Source of the DNA: Halioglobus sp.
GTDB taxonomy: Bacteria > Pseudomonadota > Gammaproteobacteria > Pseudomonadales > Halieaceae
Direction of reading: 5' to 3'
DNA length: 64,000 nucleotides
Assembly (NCBI GenBank): GCA_002699145.1
Contig: PABK01000052.1
Coordinates: forward strand, 1-64,000
Part shown: piece after piece, positions 32,413-42,130 of the stretch
Layout: the number at the start of each line of letters is the position of its first letter
Position numbering within the stretch: position 1 is the stretch's first letter
Notes under the pieces: model-generated
The model's database searches: none
Told to the model about the DNA's origin: nothing
Seen by the model: the letters and a program-made list of their open reading frames with translations, nothing else
Program-made: the position numbers and the translations under genes

Positions 32413-33928
32413 GGCGTGTCCTCCGGAGTTTGTCGTAGCGTGCGGTGTCGGCCAAGGGCTCAGTGACCAGCTTCAGCGCTGGCGGTGCCTTAAGCCGTTT
32501 GGGCCGTCTGGGTTCCTCTAGTCGGCTGAGGCAATTCAAGACGTGCTGTTTGGAGGGCTCGCCGGCTTCCAAGGCCTTAGCCACGGCTCGCTCTACCTGC
32601 TGTTCGTCGTGGAGTAATACCAGGGCGAGGATGTCGACCATCTCCCGGTCGCCACCAGGGCGCTTCAGAAGCCGTGTACGTAATTGCCGGAAGCTCTCAG
32701 GCAGTTCCATAAACGGGGCACCGTTGCGTAAGGCGCCTGGTTTGCGTTGCGCCACCGAGAGGTAGTGGCGCCACTTGTAGATGGTTTGCCCCGGCGTGCT
32801 CTTGTCCCGATTGAACGCACGGACATGTTCTGCGACTACCTGGGCCTCGGCAACAATCACCAGCCGCTCCGGATAGACGCGCAGACTGATCACACGGTTG
32901 GCGAAGCTGGCAGGCACACTGTACCGATTATGTTCGAAGGTGATCAGGCAGGTGGAGGAGACCCGTTTGCTGTGCTCAACAAAGCCGTCGAAGGCGGCAG
33001 GCACCTGCATCATCTTCGATTGCTCGTCCTCCAGGCATTCGGCCAGGGAGCGGTTCTTGAGCTGAGGATGGGCAGTCTCCTGCCACAACACCTGGCAGCG
33101 TTCCTGTAGCCAGATGTTCAGCTCTTGCAGGGATTTGAACGGCGGGGTGTCGTACCAGAGGCCGTGGCGAGCATCCAGAACCGCTTTTTCAACCTGACCC
33201 TTCTCCCAGCCAGCAGCGGGATTACAGAACTCGGGCTCATACAGGTAGTGGCCGACCATGGCGTGGAAGCGCTTGTTGACCTGGCGTTGTTTGCCGCGGC
33301 CTACCTTGTCCACGGCAGTCTTCATGTTGTCGTAGATGCCCCGCTCCGGTATACCGCCGAAGGCCATGAACGCGTGGTAGTGCGCATCGAACAACATCTC
33401 GTGGGACTGGGTCAGGTAGGCCCGCATGAAGTAGGCCCGGCTGTAGCTCAGCTTGAAGTGGGCGATTTGCAGCTTGGTCCTGATGCCGTTGATCTTTACC
33501 CAATCTTCGCTCCAGTCGAACTGGAAGGCTTCTCCGGGGGCAAACTGAAGTGGCACATAGGCCTGCTTCGCCGCCTGCAACTTGGCGTCCTGCTGAGCCT
33601 GGCGCCACTGGCGGGCAAATGCCGCTACGCGATCATAAGAGCCGGTGTAGCCCAGGCCCACCAGATCTTTGTAGAGCCGCTTCACGGTACGTCGCTGTTT
33701 ACGGTGTCGCCGGGATTCCCGGAACAGCCAGTTGGTTAAGGTTTCTTCGTAGCTGTCCAGTTTGCTGGGAGACTTGCGAGAGGGGTACGCCGGTTCGAGA
33801 TCCTTGCTGGCAAGGTACTTGCGAACCGTGTTTCTGGACAGTCCGGTGCGGCGTGCGATCTCCCGGATCGGCATGCCATCACGTAGATGCCAGCGTCGAA
33901 TTACACTTACTAGTGCCACGTCTATCAC
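32402..33928 (-). CDS. istA: IstA-like transposase of IS21
   Basis: 508 residues. N-terminal HTH ([21 protein letters not shown]), then a DDE/RNase H-like core: [12 protein letters not shown] for the first Asp, [15 protein letters not shown] for the second and [11 protein letters not shown] for the Glu. A C-terminal beta domain ([35 protein letters not shown]) is typical. Intact, so the IS is probably active. Confidence 0.95.
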   Translation of the reverse strand: MIDVALVSVIRRWHLRDGMPIREIARRTGLSRNTVRKYLASKDLEPAYPSRKSPSKLDSYEETLTNWLFRESRRHRKQRRTVKRLYKDLVGLGYTGSYDRVAAFARQWRQAQQDAKLQAAKQAYVPLQFAPGEAFQFDWSEDWVKINGIRTKLQIAHFKLSYSRAYFMRAYLTQSHEMLFDAHYHAFMAFGGIPERGIYDNMKTAVDKVGRGKQRQVNKRFHAMVGHYLYEPEFCNPAAGWEKGQVEKAVLDARHGLWYDTPPFKSLQELNIWLQERCQVLWQETAHPQLKNRSLAECLEDEQSKMMQVPAAFDGFVEHSKRVSSTCLITFEHNRYSVPASFANRVISLRVYPERLVIVAEAQVVAEHVRAFNRDKSTPGQTIYKWRHYLSVAQRKPGALRNGAPFMELPESFRQLRTRLLKRPGGDREMVDILALVLLHDEQQVERAVAKALEAGEPSKQHVLNCLSRLEEPRRPKRLKAPPALKLVTEPLADTARYDKLRRTRHEP

Positions 33929-34164
33929 TCCTGTTACCCCTGCTCATTATTTGTGCAGGGAGGGGTTATACGTGGGTCAAAATTCGATGCAAATCTGGGG
34001 GGTTAGTGGGTCAATTTTCGGTGCAAATCAACATTTCTGCTCATCACCTGGTCGGCCTCGTTCACTTTTCTGGCGATGGGTAGGTTGTGGCCGTGGGAGA
34101 ACCCGTGCGTCCAATCTAGCCAGTACGTCGATTCAACACTTGTTACTGATAGAAGGAGAGAGAA

Positions 34165-34419
34165 ATGATCAATACTTTGCAGTTTTCTGTGGCCAGTGCT
34201 CTGACAGCGGCGCTGTTATGGATTGGGTGTAGTGTCCTGGTTATCGTCCTACCGGAAGCTATGTGGCAAATGACAGCGCACATGCTGCACGTGGATTTAG
34301 CCGAAGTAGACTGGGCGATGGGCTGGACGGGCGTTATTTCAGGGCTTGTGAGCTGGAGTGTTCTAGCTGGCTTGGCAGGCGCAATCCTGTCAGCGTTGTA
34401 CAACAAGCTATTGAAGTAG
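34165..34419 (+). CDS. Small two-helix membrane protein (DUF5676-like)
   Basis: 84 residues after GGAGAG. Two membrane segments: FSVASALTAALLWIGCSVLVIVL and WTGVISGLVSWSVLAGLAGAILSALYN. Resembles the DUF5676 family, often next to metal or stress genes. It is followed 59 bp later by a methyltransferase gene, probably one unit. Function unknown. Confidence 0.7.
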   Translation: MINTLQFSVASALTAALLWIGCSVLVIVLPEAMWQMTAHMLHVDLAEVDWAMGWTGVISGLVSWSVLAGLAGAILSALYNKLLK

Positions 34420-34478
34420 GTTCTTTTGTTCGAAAACGTACCTGCTCTTATTGAGGCCGGGTTGCCTAGGAGGAAGTT

Positions 34479-35141
34479 GTGAACAAGAAATCAGATTTGC
34501 CGGACAACTATGTCCCGGCACTGGGCTACGATTGGTTGACCGCAATATATGATCCGGTCGTCCAGTTAACCACGCGCGATACGTTAGTAAAGCGGCGCTT
34601 GATCGAACAGGCGAATTTGAATGATGGAATGAAGGTGCTTGATCTAGCCTCCGGTACGGGCACATTGTCCGTGATGATAAAACAAAGCATGTCCAGTGTT
34701 GATGTCACTGGTGTCGATGGCGATCTCAAAATTCTGAAAATTGCCCAGTCGAAAGCTAAGAAAGCCAATGTACGGGTCGATTTTGATCAGGCTTTAGCGA
34801 CGGAATTGCCATATCCCGACAGTAGCTTTCATCGCGTAGTTTCTACGCTGTTCTTTCATCACCTTAACAGATCTGCGAAAGCGGAGGCGCTCGCAGAGGC
34901 CTTTAGGGTCTTGAAGCCGGAAGGGAAGCTTGTAATTGGCGATTGGGGAAAGCCGACAGGTGCGATGATGCGGCTATTGTTCTATCCCATTCAGTGGCTT
35001 GACGGATTCGAAACCACGCGGGACAACGTCGAGGGCAGATTGCCCGCACTGATTGGGGAAACTGGTTTCGGCAATGTGCAGACTCTAGAATCGATCAATA
35101 CCATTTTCGGGACGCTTGCGCTATATAGCGCTGAAAAATAA
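34479..35141 (+). CDS. Class I SAM-dependent methyltransferase
   Basis: 220 residues from a GTG at 34479 with AGGAGG upstream. Motif I is KVLDLASGTGTLSV (about 51-64), acidic strand-end VDGDLKILKIAQ, motif post-I LPYPDSSFHRVVSTLFFHHL, all in a UbiE-like order. Substrate is not predictable. Lies outside element 2, beyond the IS. Confidence 0.8.
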   Translation: MNKKSDLPDNYVPALGYDWLTAIYDPVVQLTTRDTLVKRRLIEQANLNDGMKVLDLASGTGTLSVMIKQSMSSVDVTGVDGDLKILKIAQSKAKKANVRVDFDQALATELPYPDSSFHRVVSTLFFHHLNRSAKAEALAEAFRVLKPEGKLVIGDWGKPTGAMMRLLFYPIQWLDGFETTRDNVEGRLPALIGETGFGNVQTLESINTIFGTLALYSAEK

Positions 35142-35382
35142 AGATCTAGCGGCGGTTTACCAATGCTAGGGATCGTATAACCAGACAAATATGCTACGCA
35201 GCTATCTGAGTTGCTGCCAGAATTTAACATGTATGCACACCTGCCAGTGTAACCTGTAGGCGATTACTGGATTTCGGCATCGAATACATGTATTCCGAGA
35301 CGGTTTTCTTGGTCCAAACCGGCGAGAGGATGCAATAGAGTAGGGGAGTCATCAGTAAAAGGCCGATTCACCAAATGAGTTT

Positions 35383-35670
35383 CTATAGTTGTTTCTCCGG
35401 GTCCTGTTTCTTAAGAATCCTCATGATTTCCACGTTCTCTCCATCGATGCGGTAGAAGATCGAATGCACCCCGCACACGCTGCGTCTGTAACCAGGCCGA
35501 ATGTGGTCTACGGCAGGGTAAAACAAGGGGTGCTCTGCCAGCATTGAAAATCGCTGCTTGAGTTGATCGCGATAGCGGTTGGACTGCTCGATGCCGAAAT
35601 GTTCATCGCCGAAGAGCGCTATGCCTATCAGGTCATGTTCGGCGGCTTTGGAAAGCCGATACTTACCCAC
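35383..35670 (-). CDS. parE: ParE/RelE-family toxin
   Basis: 95 residues from the GTG at 35670, which lies just inside the antitoxin gene (GTGGGTAA shares its last bases). ParE pattern: YRLSKAAEHDLIGIALFGDEHFGIEQSNRYRDQLKQRFSMLAEHP, then YRRSVCGVHSIFYRIDGENVEIMRILKKQD. ParE toxins poison gyrase; the RelE-like fold is shared. Complete. Confidence 0.88.
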   Translation of the reverse strand: MGKYRLSKAAEHDLIGIALFGDEHFGIEQSNRYRDQLKQRFSMLAEHPLFYPAVDHIRPGYRRSVCGVHSIFYRIDGENVEIMRILKKQDPEKQL

Positions 35671-35929
35671 GCTGTGATGTGTGCCGCTGCCTGGCCTCTT
35701 CCCATATTTCGTCAACACTGCGATCGGTAAAACCGCTCTTTTCGCCCTGAATCAGGGCCGCACGGATTGCCGCGATTTCGGCCGGTGTTTCAGTCTCTCG
35801 TAGCTGTCGTTCACGAATCAACTCACGGATAACCTCGCTCTCGTTACCGAAATGACCGGTTTGTATTTGAGCTTTGATCCAGCTGTCTTGTTGCTCTGTG
35901 ACTGAGATGCTTTTCTTGATCATCCCCAT
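35663..35929 (-). CDS. parD: ParD-like antitoxin
   Basis: 88 residues after GGAGGG. N-terminal ribbon-helix-helix (KKSISVTEQQDSWIKAQIQTGHFGNESEVIRELIRERQ) and a flexible C-terminus that would bind ParE. It is first in the operon and ends inside the toxin start. A palindromic operator lies 29-47 bp upstream. Confidence 0.9.
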   Translation of the reverse strand: MGMIKKSISVTEQQDSWIKAQIQTGHFGNESEVIRELIRERQLRETETPAEIAAIRAALIQGEKSGFTDRSVDEIWEEARQRHTSQRG

Positions 35930-35957
35930 GATGTGCCCTCCGAAGGTCGATCATCGC

Positions 35958-35976
35958 TATCCTACTTAGTAGGATA
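35958..35976. promoter_or_regulatory. Palindromic parDE operator
   Basis: TATCCTAC-TTA-GTAGGATA: 8-bp perfect arms around a 3-bp centre, upstream of parD. ParD-type ribbon-helix-helix dimers bind such sites to autoregulate. Confidence 0.6.
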
Positions 35977-36065
35977 TACTACTCCCGGTACTGCCCCGCA
36001 TGCAAGGCGGCTTTAGCTACGGCCACTTACCAATAGTAGTTATAAGGGAAAGCGGCATATGAGCT

Positions 36066-36488
36066 TTAGTCAGATTGTGCTTTGACCCAGTTTCTTCGGT
36101 AATGCTCTGACCGGCCCCGCTCATTCTCCAGAGCTGTCTTCAGGTGGGCATTCTCCTGCCGGATGTCCCCCAGTTCCCTTTTCAGCTTGCCGATCTTGTT
36201 CCTCAGCAGGGCTTCGATGTGCCTGGATTCGTCAGCAGTCCGGTTTGGTACCGTGACGCCCTCAATGATGGATGAGCCCGCCCTGGACGCCTCTCGCTCC
36301 GCCTGGATGACTTCCCGGAAGTTGTTGTACAGATAGGGGCGGCCGACGCCGGCGAGGGTTGCAACCGCCTTAAAGGTGATGGGTTCGTGTTGTTCTTTGA
36401 GTTCATTGAGAGCGTTTTCGACGGCGCGGCGCTTCCTGAGACTTCGTTCCTCCCGGGCCCTGGCCAGCCCCGCCGTCTGTTTACTCAT
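36066..36488 (-). CDS. TnpC-like (DUF6262) accessory protein
   Basis: 140 residues. An HTH-like N-terminus (PITFKAVATLAGVGRPYLYNN) and a C-terminal coiled coil (RHIEALLRNKIGKLKRELGDIRQENAHLKTALENE). Third in a Tn554-type recombinase operon, overlapping tnpB by 8 bases. In Tn554 TnpC affects orientation and frequency of transposition. Confidence 0.78.
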   Translation of the reverse strand: MSKQTAGLARAREERSLRKRRAVENALNELKEQHEPITFKAVATLAGVGRPYLYNNFREVIQAEREASRAGSSIIEGVTVPNRTADESRHIEALLRNKIGKLKRELGDIRQENAHLKTALENERGRSEHYRRNWVKAQSD

Positions 36489-38583
36489 CGTTCAGACCAG
36501 AGGTGCGGGCGTTTGATTGAGTGCCCTGGTAAAACACATCATCAACAACGGCCAGAATGATGGAGTGGAGCGAATCAGCCACCTCGGTATTCTTACGCAG
36601 ACGCCGAGCGGTGATGTCCGCCAGGCGCTCCCGGCCCGATTCTCTGTAGGATTGAATCTCTTCAGATTGTTCCTCGATCAGTTGGGTGATCTGATCGACC
36701 TCTGCCTGGAAGAACTGGATGTCCCGGGCGTCGGCTCGGAAGTATTTGCAGGTGTAACAGGCATTGGCGTGCTCGCACCAGTCGCCGATCTGAGCTGGCA
36801 TAGCGCAGGCGCCGCCGCAAACGCGGGTAGCTCTCAATTGGTCCTTCTTCACCAGCAGATCGCCGATTTTCTCGTCCACACGCCCCTGGATATCAAAGAA
36901 TCTGCCACTGCCTTTCTCCATTAGGGCTTTCTTCCTTAACTCCAGCCGGTTGTTGACGTAGACCGTGGCCATATCTGGGCTGCTGTGCCCGAGTTCCATC
37001 ATGATGGACAGAATGTCGTGCCCCTCCGCAGCCATGTTCGAGCCTTTCGTATGCCGGAGTGCATGCCAGGAGAAGCGGAGGACTTTGCCGTCGCCCCCCC
37101 GGATCTCACGACCCACACAGAGGTTTTTCAGCGTCTCCAGCGTATATCGGCGGTCCAGGTATGACTCCTGGGTGCCGGTAAAGTGTGGGAAGAGGTACTT
37201 GGTGGCCTTGCCGTGCTTCTTGATGACTCGTTCCCGCTGCTCCTCGATGATCGCAATCAGGTAGCCATGGTTTTTATCCGCTTTGGCCAGGGGCTTGGTG
37301 TTGTACCGGCGTACCTTGTTCTGCCAGAAGGTCAGAAGCATGAACTGATCATCATCCGGATCAGGCTTCAGGCAGTCGAACAGCAGGGCATGCCCGTCCT
37401 CGGCGCGCATGCCCGTACCTAGAATCAAGGTGAAGATAGCGGGTATCGGTGCAGGCAATTCGTGCAGATGGTGTACGATGGCGTTAATCACGTCTTGGGA
37501 GTAAGAACGGCCGGCACTTTCTTGATTATGGCCGATCCGGCCGGTCCCCAGGGCATAATGGCCTTTCTTGATCTTCCGCGATTGTCGGCGATCAATGCTG
37601 AGGGCTGGCCATAGATCGGGGTAGGCTTTGGCGGCGGAATTGAGCAGCGCGACGGCGTCCGTCCACCAGTTCTTTCCCTTCAATGACTGATCGTTGCCCC
37701 AGGCGATGAAGTCATCCTCAATCAGGTGCTCGGATAAGCAGCGTGAGTCCGGGTTCTCGAACTTCTCGCACATGAAGTCGCGTAGGTACTGATAGCGTTT
37801 GAAGTAGTTGGGTAGCGTGCCGGGGGACAGATCCCCATCACTGACCTTCATGAGGACGTGGGTACGCACTGCGTCGCGCATCCATTTGGGATACATGTAC
37901 AGATTAAGGTAGGCATCGCGAACACGCTGCCGGTCCTTGAAGCGCACATCGTCCTCGGTGTACAGATCATTCAGATAGATGATGTTGCGGGCGTTCAGCG
38001 GCCGGAACTGATCCTTTTGCTTGATGATCGATTTTTGAATGTCTCCGGCGACGGTGAGGCGCGGTGACCGGTGATACGTCTCCGACAGTTCGCCGTCAAC
38101 CACCCACTTTCGTTTTTGTAGGGCATAGGTGCCGGCATATTGCTCAAACAGGTCCAGGAATTCGGTGTTATGCAGCCGTTTGCCCCGGGCGGCCACAGGC
38201 GCCGGGTAGGTAAATTCGGGGCTGGGGATGGTAGCAATATCCCTCACACCGAATTGTCGGGCAATATCAGCCCAGCACGCACTGAACCAGGACATCGGTA
38301 CAAGCCGTCTTTCAACGATTGAACGTGAGTTTTTGCGGGGGTCCGACAGTAACCGCGCCCAGTACAGCTTTAGTTCCAGTTTCGGTAATGTGGGTAGGCC
38401 GTTGAACGCCAGTGGCGATTTCGGGCCCACATGCTCGTTCAAGAATTCGGGATGAGAGAGCACCAGCTCCCGGGTCCAGGTATCCTGGTCCAATAGGGCA
38501 GGGGAGTAGGCTGCCAGTCTTTCCTCCAACTGCTGCTGATAGATTTTGTCGGCGTCACCGTCATAAGCGAGCTTCAGATCCAT
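36481..38583 (-). CDS. Tn554-like TnpB tyrosine recombinase
   Basis: 700 residues, long for a tyrosine recombinase, as in TnpB of Tn554. Catalytic residues: LGTGMRAEDG, SWHALRHTKGSNM, LGHSSPDMATVYVNNRLE. A C-terminal Cys cluster (CGGACAMPAQIGDWCEHANACYTCKYF) could bind zinc. Overlaps tnpA by 10 bases and tnpC by 8, so the three are translationally coupled. Confidence 0.85.
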   Translation of the reverse strand: MDLKLAYDGDADKIYQQQLEERLAAYSPALLDQDTWTRELVLSHPEFLNEHVGPKSPLAFNGLPTLPKLELKLYWARLLSDPRKNSRSIVERRLVPMSWFSACWADIARQFGVRDIATIPSPEFTYPAPVAARGKRLHNTEFLDLFEQYAGTYALQKRKWVVDGELSETYHRSPRLTVAGDIQKSIIKQKDQFRPLNARNIIYLNDLYTEDDVRFKDRQRVRDAYLNLYMYPKWMRDAVRTHVLMKVSDGDLSPGTLPNYFKRYQYLRDFMCEKFENPDSRCLSEHLIEDDFIAWGNDQSLKGKNWWTDAVALLNSAAKAYPDLWPALSIDRRQSRKIKKGHYALGTGRIGHNQESAGRSYSQDVINAIVHHLHELPAPIPAIFTLILGTGMRAEDGHALLFDCLKPDPDDDQFMLLTFWQNKVRRYNTKPLAKADKNHGYLIAIIEEQRERVIKKHGKATKYLFPHFTGTQESYLDRRYTLETLKNLCVGREIRGGDGKVLRFSWHALRHTKGSNMAAEGHDILSIMMELGHSSPDMATVYVNNRLELRKKALMEKGSGRFFDIQGRVDEKIGDLLVKKDQLRATRVCGGACAMPAQIGDWCEHANACYTCKYFRADARDIQFFQAEVDQITQLIEEQSEEIQSYRESGRERLADITARRLRKNTEVADSLHSIILAVVDDVFYQGTQSNARTSGLNDE

Positions 38584-39761
38584 CGTGCAGCTCTCCCGCT
38601 GAGCATCTTCGCGTGGTTGAACTCATCCAGCCGTTTTTGCACGCTCTGAGGGCCAGTCAGGTGGAGTTTGCGGACTTCTTTGCTGAACAGGTGCCGGTAA
38701 AAATCGGCGGTAGTCTGCGGGCTGGCATGCCCCAGGCGATCAGCCACCTGGATCAGATTGTAGCCATCGGCAATGGCCTCACTGGCGTGGGTATGCCGGA
38801 ACATGTGCCAGTTAAAGAACACGCCAGTTCTTTTGGATAAGGCCTCACACAGGTTCTGGGCGTAACTGCGACTCATAGCGCGACCGATCCTGCCGGCTTT
38901 GACATTGCAGAACACATAAGAGGTACCAGTTTCAAAGCAGGGGGCGTATTCCTCGCTCGTCACATAGTCTTCGTACATGTTGGTGACATAGGGCATGACC
39001 GGAAGTCCGCGGGTTCTGCCTCCCTTGGCCCTTGCATGGTTCTCGTTGTCAGCGCGCGGTACGATCCAGATCACATGCTCCTGGATATCAACATCGGTAT
39101 GTCGCAGTCCCAGAACCTCGCCAAGGCGCATCCCTGTGTTGTACATAACGGTGATCAGGAAGGCGTCGCGCATCAGGTGACAGCTCTGTATCAAGGTCAG
39201 GACGTCCTCCGTTTTCAGCCGTTTCTCGGTGATCTTTTTCTGTGCTCGACCCAGATCACCACTCAAGTAGCGGTCCCTCTGGCGCACAGAGCGACGTTGG
39301 TTGATATGCTCGAGGAACGGTTCATAGCTGTGCAGGCCACCATGACGATTCGACGTCTGACTCAGGCCGAATTGCACACCATCAACACTGGACAGGTAGC
39401 GATACAGAGATTTAACTGCCAGGTGGATCTGATTTTTCTGGGTGGCGGACAATCGATACTGGTGACTACGCTCAAAGACAGTGATGCTCGCCCAGGCGGC
39501 GGGCTCGTTCAGCGCCAGGGGTAACCACTGGAGGAATCGGTCGTAATCGTTAACGGTGATGTCCGTGATGGGTTTACCGATCGCCTTCAAATAGGTCCCC
39601 AGCCTGGCTATGTGACGGGCATAGGCTTCAATGGTGTTGGGTGAGAAATGTAACTCTTCGAGATGAACGATCCAGTCCCGCAATACGGTGACCGGTTCAT
39701 CGTCCTCGACAATGGTCCAGGACAATTGATTATCAACGTGGCGAATGCGCACTAACTCCAT
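38574..39761 (-). CDS. Tn554-like TnpA tyrosine recombinase
   Basis: 395 residues. Core-binding N-terminal domain (HFSPNTIEAYARHIARLGTYL) and catalytic domain with YNTGMRLGEVLGLRHTD, FRHTHASEAI and LGHASPQTTADFYRHL. First gene of the tnpABC-like operon. Tn554 elements insert at specific sites without terminal inverted repeats, so I cannot mark the ends here. Confidence 0.88.
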   Translation of the reverse strand: MELVRIRHVDNQLSWTIVEDDEPVTVLRDWIVHLEELHFSPNTIEAYARHIARLGTYLKAIGKPITDITVNDYDRFLQWLPLALNEPAAWASITVFERSHQYRLSATQKNQIHLAVKSLYRYLSSVDGVQFGLSQTSNRHGGLHSYEPFLEHINQRRSVRQRDRYLSGDLGRAQKKITEKRLKTEDVLTLIQSCHLMRDAFLITVMYNTGMRLGEVLGLRHTDVDIQEHVIWIVPRADNENHARAKGGRTRGLPVMPYVTNMYEDYVTSEEYAPCFETGTSYVFCNVKAGRIGRAMSRSYAQNLCEALSKRTGVFFNWHMFRHTHASEAIADGYNLIQVADRLGHASPQTTADFYRHLFSKEVRKLHLTGPQSVQKRLDEFNHAKMLSGRAARWI

Positions 39762-39902
39762 GTGCAGTTCCTAAGCAGGTAGTAGTTGTTGGTAGGTGAC
39801 GGAGCTTAGAGGGAACGCCCCGGGAAGGTAAAACTGGGATTACACGGGTTACATAGGCAAAAGAGGTGTAGGTATCTCGCCAAGGTGGGTTATGCGCATC
39901 AG

Positions 39903-40676
39903 CTACGACAGGTTTTTCAAGGCATCGCTGATGGCTTCTTCCGGCGGTTCATCGTAAATCACTGTGGTGCTGGCTGATTTATGACCGGCGACCTTTTGGG
40001 CTACCTTTAGCGATTTCTTTTGCTTGTGAATGATGTCCGTGATGACAGAACGTCGGCCACTGTGGGAGCTGGCTTTTTCGATACCGGCCCAGCCTCTCAG
40101 AATCAGGGCCATATGTTCCTGCAGGGTGTTAGGGGAGTAGGCGCCGCCTTTCTGGGTAACAAAGAGAGGATCAGTGGGTTTGGCGCTGGGATCCTTCTCC
40201 AGCCGTAGGGCCAGGTAGGCGGTCAGAGCATCCCTCAGTGCTTCGTCCACGAGTGGTAAGTCTCTAGACTGACCCGAACGTTTTTTAACTGCCGGATAAA
40301 AGCGCTCTGGGTCGATCTCCACACCGGCTTTGGCCAGATCAACAATCTGCGCGACGACCTGGTCAAATTCCTCGACGGAGAAACTCACGGTCCGTCGTAC
40401 ATATTTGGGTGTCGATCGGCCCATGGCATTGGCACCCTTGGTGTAGGCCGCTGGCAGCGTCATCACCTTGAACAAGGTAAATCCAGGTGGTGACTTTTTC
40501 AGGCGGGCGACTTCCTTGATCTGGAGCAGGGCGATCTCCTGAGCGCGCAATCCGAGTTTCGCGCTGATCTGCATAATCGCGGTATTCTTCTCCGGATGGC
40601 GGTGGTCCTGGATAACTTCGAAGACCCGTCGCCATTCTTCGGCGGTGGGGACACGTGCCTGGCCTGCTTTTGCCAT
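39903..40676 (-). CDS. Compact tyrosine recombinase
   Basis: 257 residues, essentially the catalytic domain: LGLRAQEIALLQI, SSHSGRRSVITDI, VAGHKSASTTVIYDEP give Arg, His-x-x-Arg, His and Tyr. The N-terminal domain is very short. It is upstream of the Tn554-like operon on the same strand, 141 bp apart, and may belong to a separate element or act with the trio. Confidence 0.8.
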   Translation of the reverse strand: MAKAGQARVPTAEEWRRVFEVIQDHRHPEKNTAIMQISAKLGLRAQEIALLQIKEVARLKKSPPGFTLFKVMTLPAAYTKGANAMGRSTPKYVRRTVSFSVEEFDQVVAQIVDLAKAGVEIDPERFYPAVKKRSGQSRDLPLVDEALRDALTAYLALRLEKDPSAKPTDPLFVTQKGGAYSPNTLQEHMALILRGWAGIEKASSHSGRRSVITDIIHKQKKSLKVAQKVAGHKSASTTVIYDEPPEEAISDALKNLS

Positions 40677-40691
40677 GGTGGGGTCTCTATA

Positions 40692-40724
40692 ATAATCCGT
40701 AATAATCGCATTTTAACGGATTAT
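40692..40724. promoter_or_regulatory. Inverted repeat upstream of compact recombinase
   Basis: ATAATCCGT (40692-40700) / ACGGATTAT (40716-40724), exact 9-bp arms with a 15-bp spacer, 16 bp before the recombinase ATG. Arms and spacer length fit a tyrosine-recombinase core or an autoregulatory operator. The following 250 bp to 40970 show nothing else. Confidence 0.5.
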
Positions 40725-40970
40725 AGCGAAAGGGCACAGAGATTACAGGGTGTGCATACTCATCAGAAAAGCTGTACCGCGAAGCCAGATTTGCAGCAGA
40801 TGCTCTGACATTACATAGACACTGCTGGTGTGCGTAGTAACATAATCCTGATTATGCGCATAACGTATTGATATATAAAGTATTATTAAGTGCGCGACTG
40901 CCGCCATTCTGCCTCACCGAGACTGCGCACACAAGCTCAATCACGCCACGATGACGTCAGGTTTGGCCCT

Positions 40971-41252
40971 TCAAGGCCAGAACGGATCAGCCATCCAGTC
41001 AGTAATAATTTCGAGAAGCTCTTCATCCAGGATAGCGACGGCATCGAACAGATCGAAACCGTATTCATTATCGTGCCGCCAAACGCCCAGGAAGAAGCGC
41101 AACATAATCGCTTTACCATGAGACGTGACGCCCAGGACGAGATCGACATGTTCGGGGTCGTACTCGCATTTGAACGGGTCCCAGAGTTCGGCCAATTCAG
41201 GCATTCGCCGGATCATCTTAAAAAATCGAGTTTGTTCGTTGGATCTGGCCAT
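40971..41252 (-). CDS. Small hypothetical protein
   Basis: 93 residues, acidic and aromatic: RMPELAELWDPFKCEYDPEHVDLVLGVTSHGKAIMLRFFLGVWRHDNEYGFDLFDAVAILDEELLEIITDWM. Looks like a compact alpha/beta fold. No family recognised. Same strand as the CoiA-like operon upstream. Confidence 0.55.
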   Translation of the reverse strand: MARSNEQTRFFKMIRRMPELAELWDPFKCEYDPEHVDLVLGVTSHGKAIMLRFFLGVWRHDNEYGFDLFDAVAILDEELLEIITDWMADPFWP

Positions 41253-41330
41253 TAACGTGGTTTCACTTGCGGGTTGTTAACCATAGGGCTTCCTGTTCCA
41301 AAGCCACTGCTTGTTTTTGCATTGTTTCCG

Positions 41331-41825
41331 TCAATGGGAAGAGTCCCTGGTCGGCGCCTCTTCCCACCGGATCTGTGCCGTGCCGCCCCCTTTCAATCGT
41401 CCCGCAGGTGACTTCCCGCCCGCGCCTTTCTCCAGGTGCTTGTAACGCGTGAAGTGAGGTTCTCCACTGGGCATAACGATGATGGTGCGCCAACCTTGCC
41501 CACATCCGTCATCACATTCAATGAACTGTAAAAGCGCGGTATATTCACCTTCCGCATCGGCGTTGAAATGGGTAAGCAAGGTACTGCTGGACCTGGCGGA
41601 TTTCTTACTGAGATCGGCACTGCATCGCACCTGGGTCGGTAGGGAGAAATTGCTGAAGTGCTTGGTTTCGTTGTCCTCCAGCTCCAGGAAGGCAAGAAAA
41701 TCGTTGTCGACCTGTTTGGTACAACTCAGGGTCCCCCCTGTCTTGTTGACGAATGTCACGTTCCCCGCCAGTACCATCGGCGAGAACAACATAAACAGTA
41801 AGGTAATCCTCAAGCGGTTGCGCAT
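41331..41825 (-). CDS. Exported hypothetical protein
   Basis: 164 residues with a Sec signal peptide (MRNRLRITLLFMLFSPMVLA, cleavage expected after LA). The mature part has paired cysteines (LSCTKQ, VRCSAD, CDDGCG) suggesting disulfides in the periplasm. Last gene of a three-gene set with 15-20 base overlaps. No family recognised. Confidence 0.55.
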   Translation of the reverse strand: MRNRLRITLLFMLFSPMVLAGNVTFVNKTGGTLSCTKQVDNDFLAFLELEDNETKHFSNFSLPTQVRCSADLSKKSARSSSTLLTHFNADAEGEYTALLQFIECDDGCGQGWRTIIVMPSGEPHFTRYKHLEKGAGGKSPAGRLKGGGTAQIRWEEAPTRDSSH

Positions 41826-42130
41826 ATCGGCTGACCCTGTTCAATGTGAGTCCACATCTCGCCCTGTGCCAGCTTGCGCAAGGTGACCACCGCATTGCGA
41901 GAATCTGACTCTGTCACCAAGAACTGATTTTGCATGAACATTTCGGCTTCCAGGTGCTGGCGGCTTTGCGCGGGTAAATCATCGAACACCGTTCTATCAC
42001 CTTGCCAATACGGAGGAAGTAGCGACGAACACTGCGTACAAGTATGCCTCAGTTCCCGCCGGCCTTGAACATTGCAACCAGGCTTCGATTTGGAGTGTAC
42101 ACACAGCGTTATCTTATGTTCGCGCCGCAT
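41810..42130 (-). CDS. Hypothetical protein in CoiA-like operon
   Basis: 106 residues from the ATG at 42130, which overlaps the CoiA-like end by 17 bases; its own end overlaps the exported-protein start by 16. Cys-rich first half (LCVHSKSKPGC, HTCTQCSS). The double overlap supports translation of this frame. Function unknown. Confidence 0.5.
   Translation of the reverse strand: MRREHKITLCVHSKSKPGCNVQGRRELRHTCTQCSSLLPPYWQGDRTVFDDLPAQSRQHLEAEMFMQNQFLVTESDSRNAVVTLRKLAQGEMWTHIEQGQPICATA

Larger units (their letters stand above)
31568..34033 (-). mobile_element. IS21-family insertion sequence
   Basis: 2466 bp, bounded by TGTTGATTTGCAC (31568-31580) and its exact complement (34021-34033). Each end contains further inner copies of GATTTGCA / TGACCC, as usual for IS21 multiple terminal sites. 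It encodes istA and istB on the minus strand with an 11-base overlap. The flanks (GTAGCAG before, TTTCTGC after) are not direct repeats, so target duplication is missing. Confidence 0.92.
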
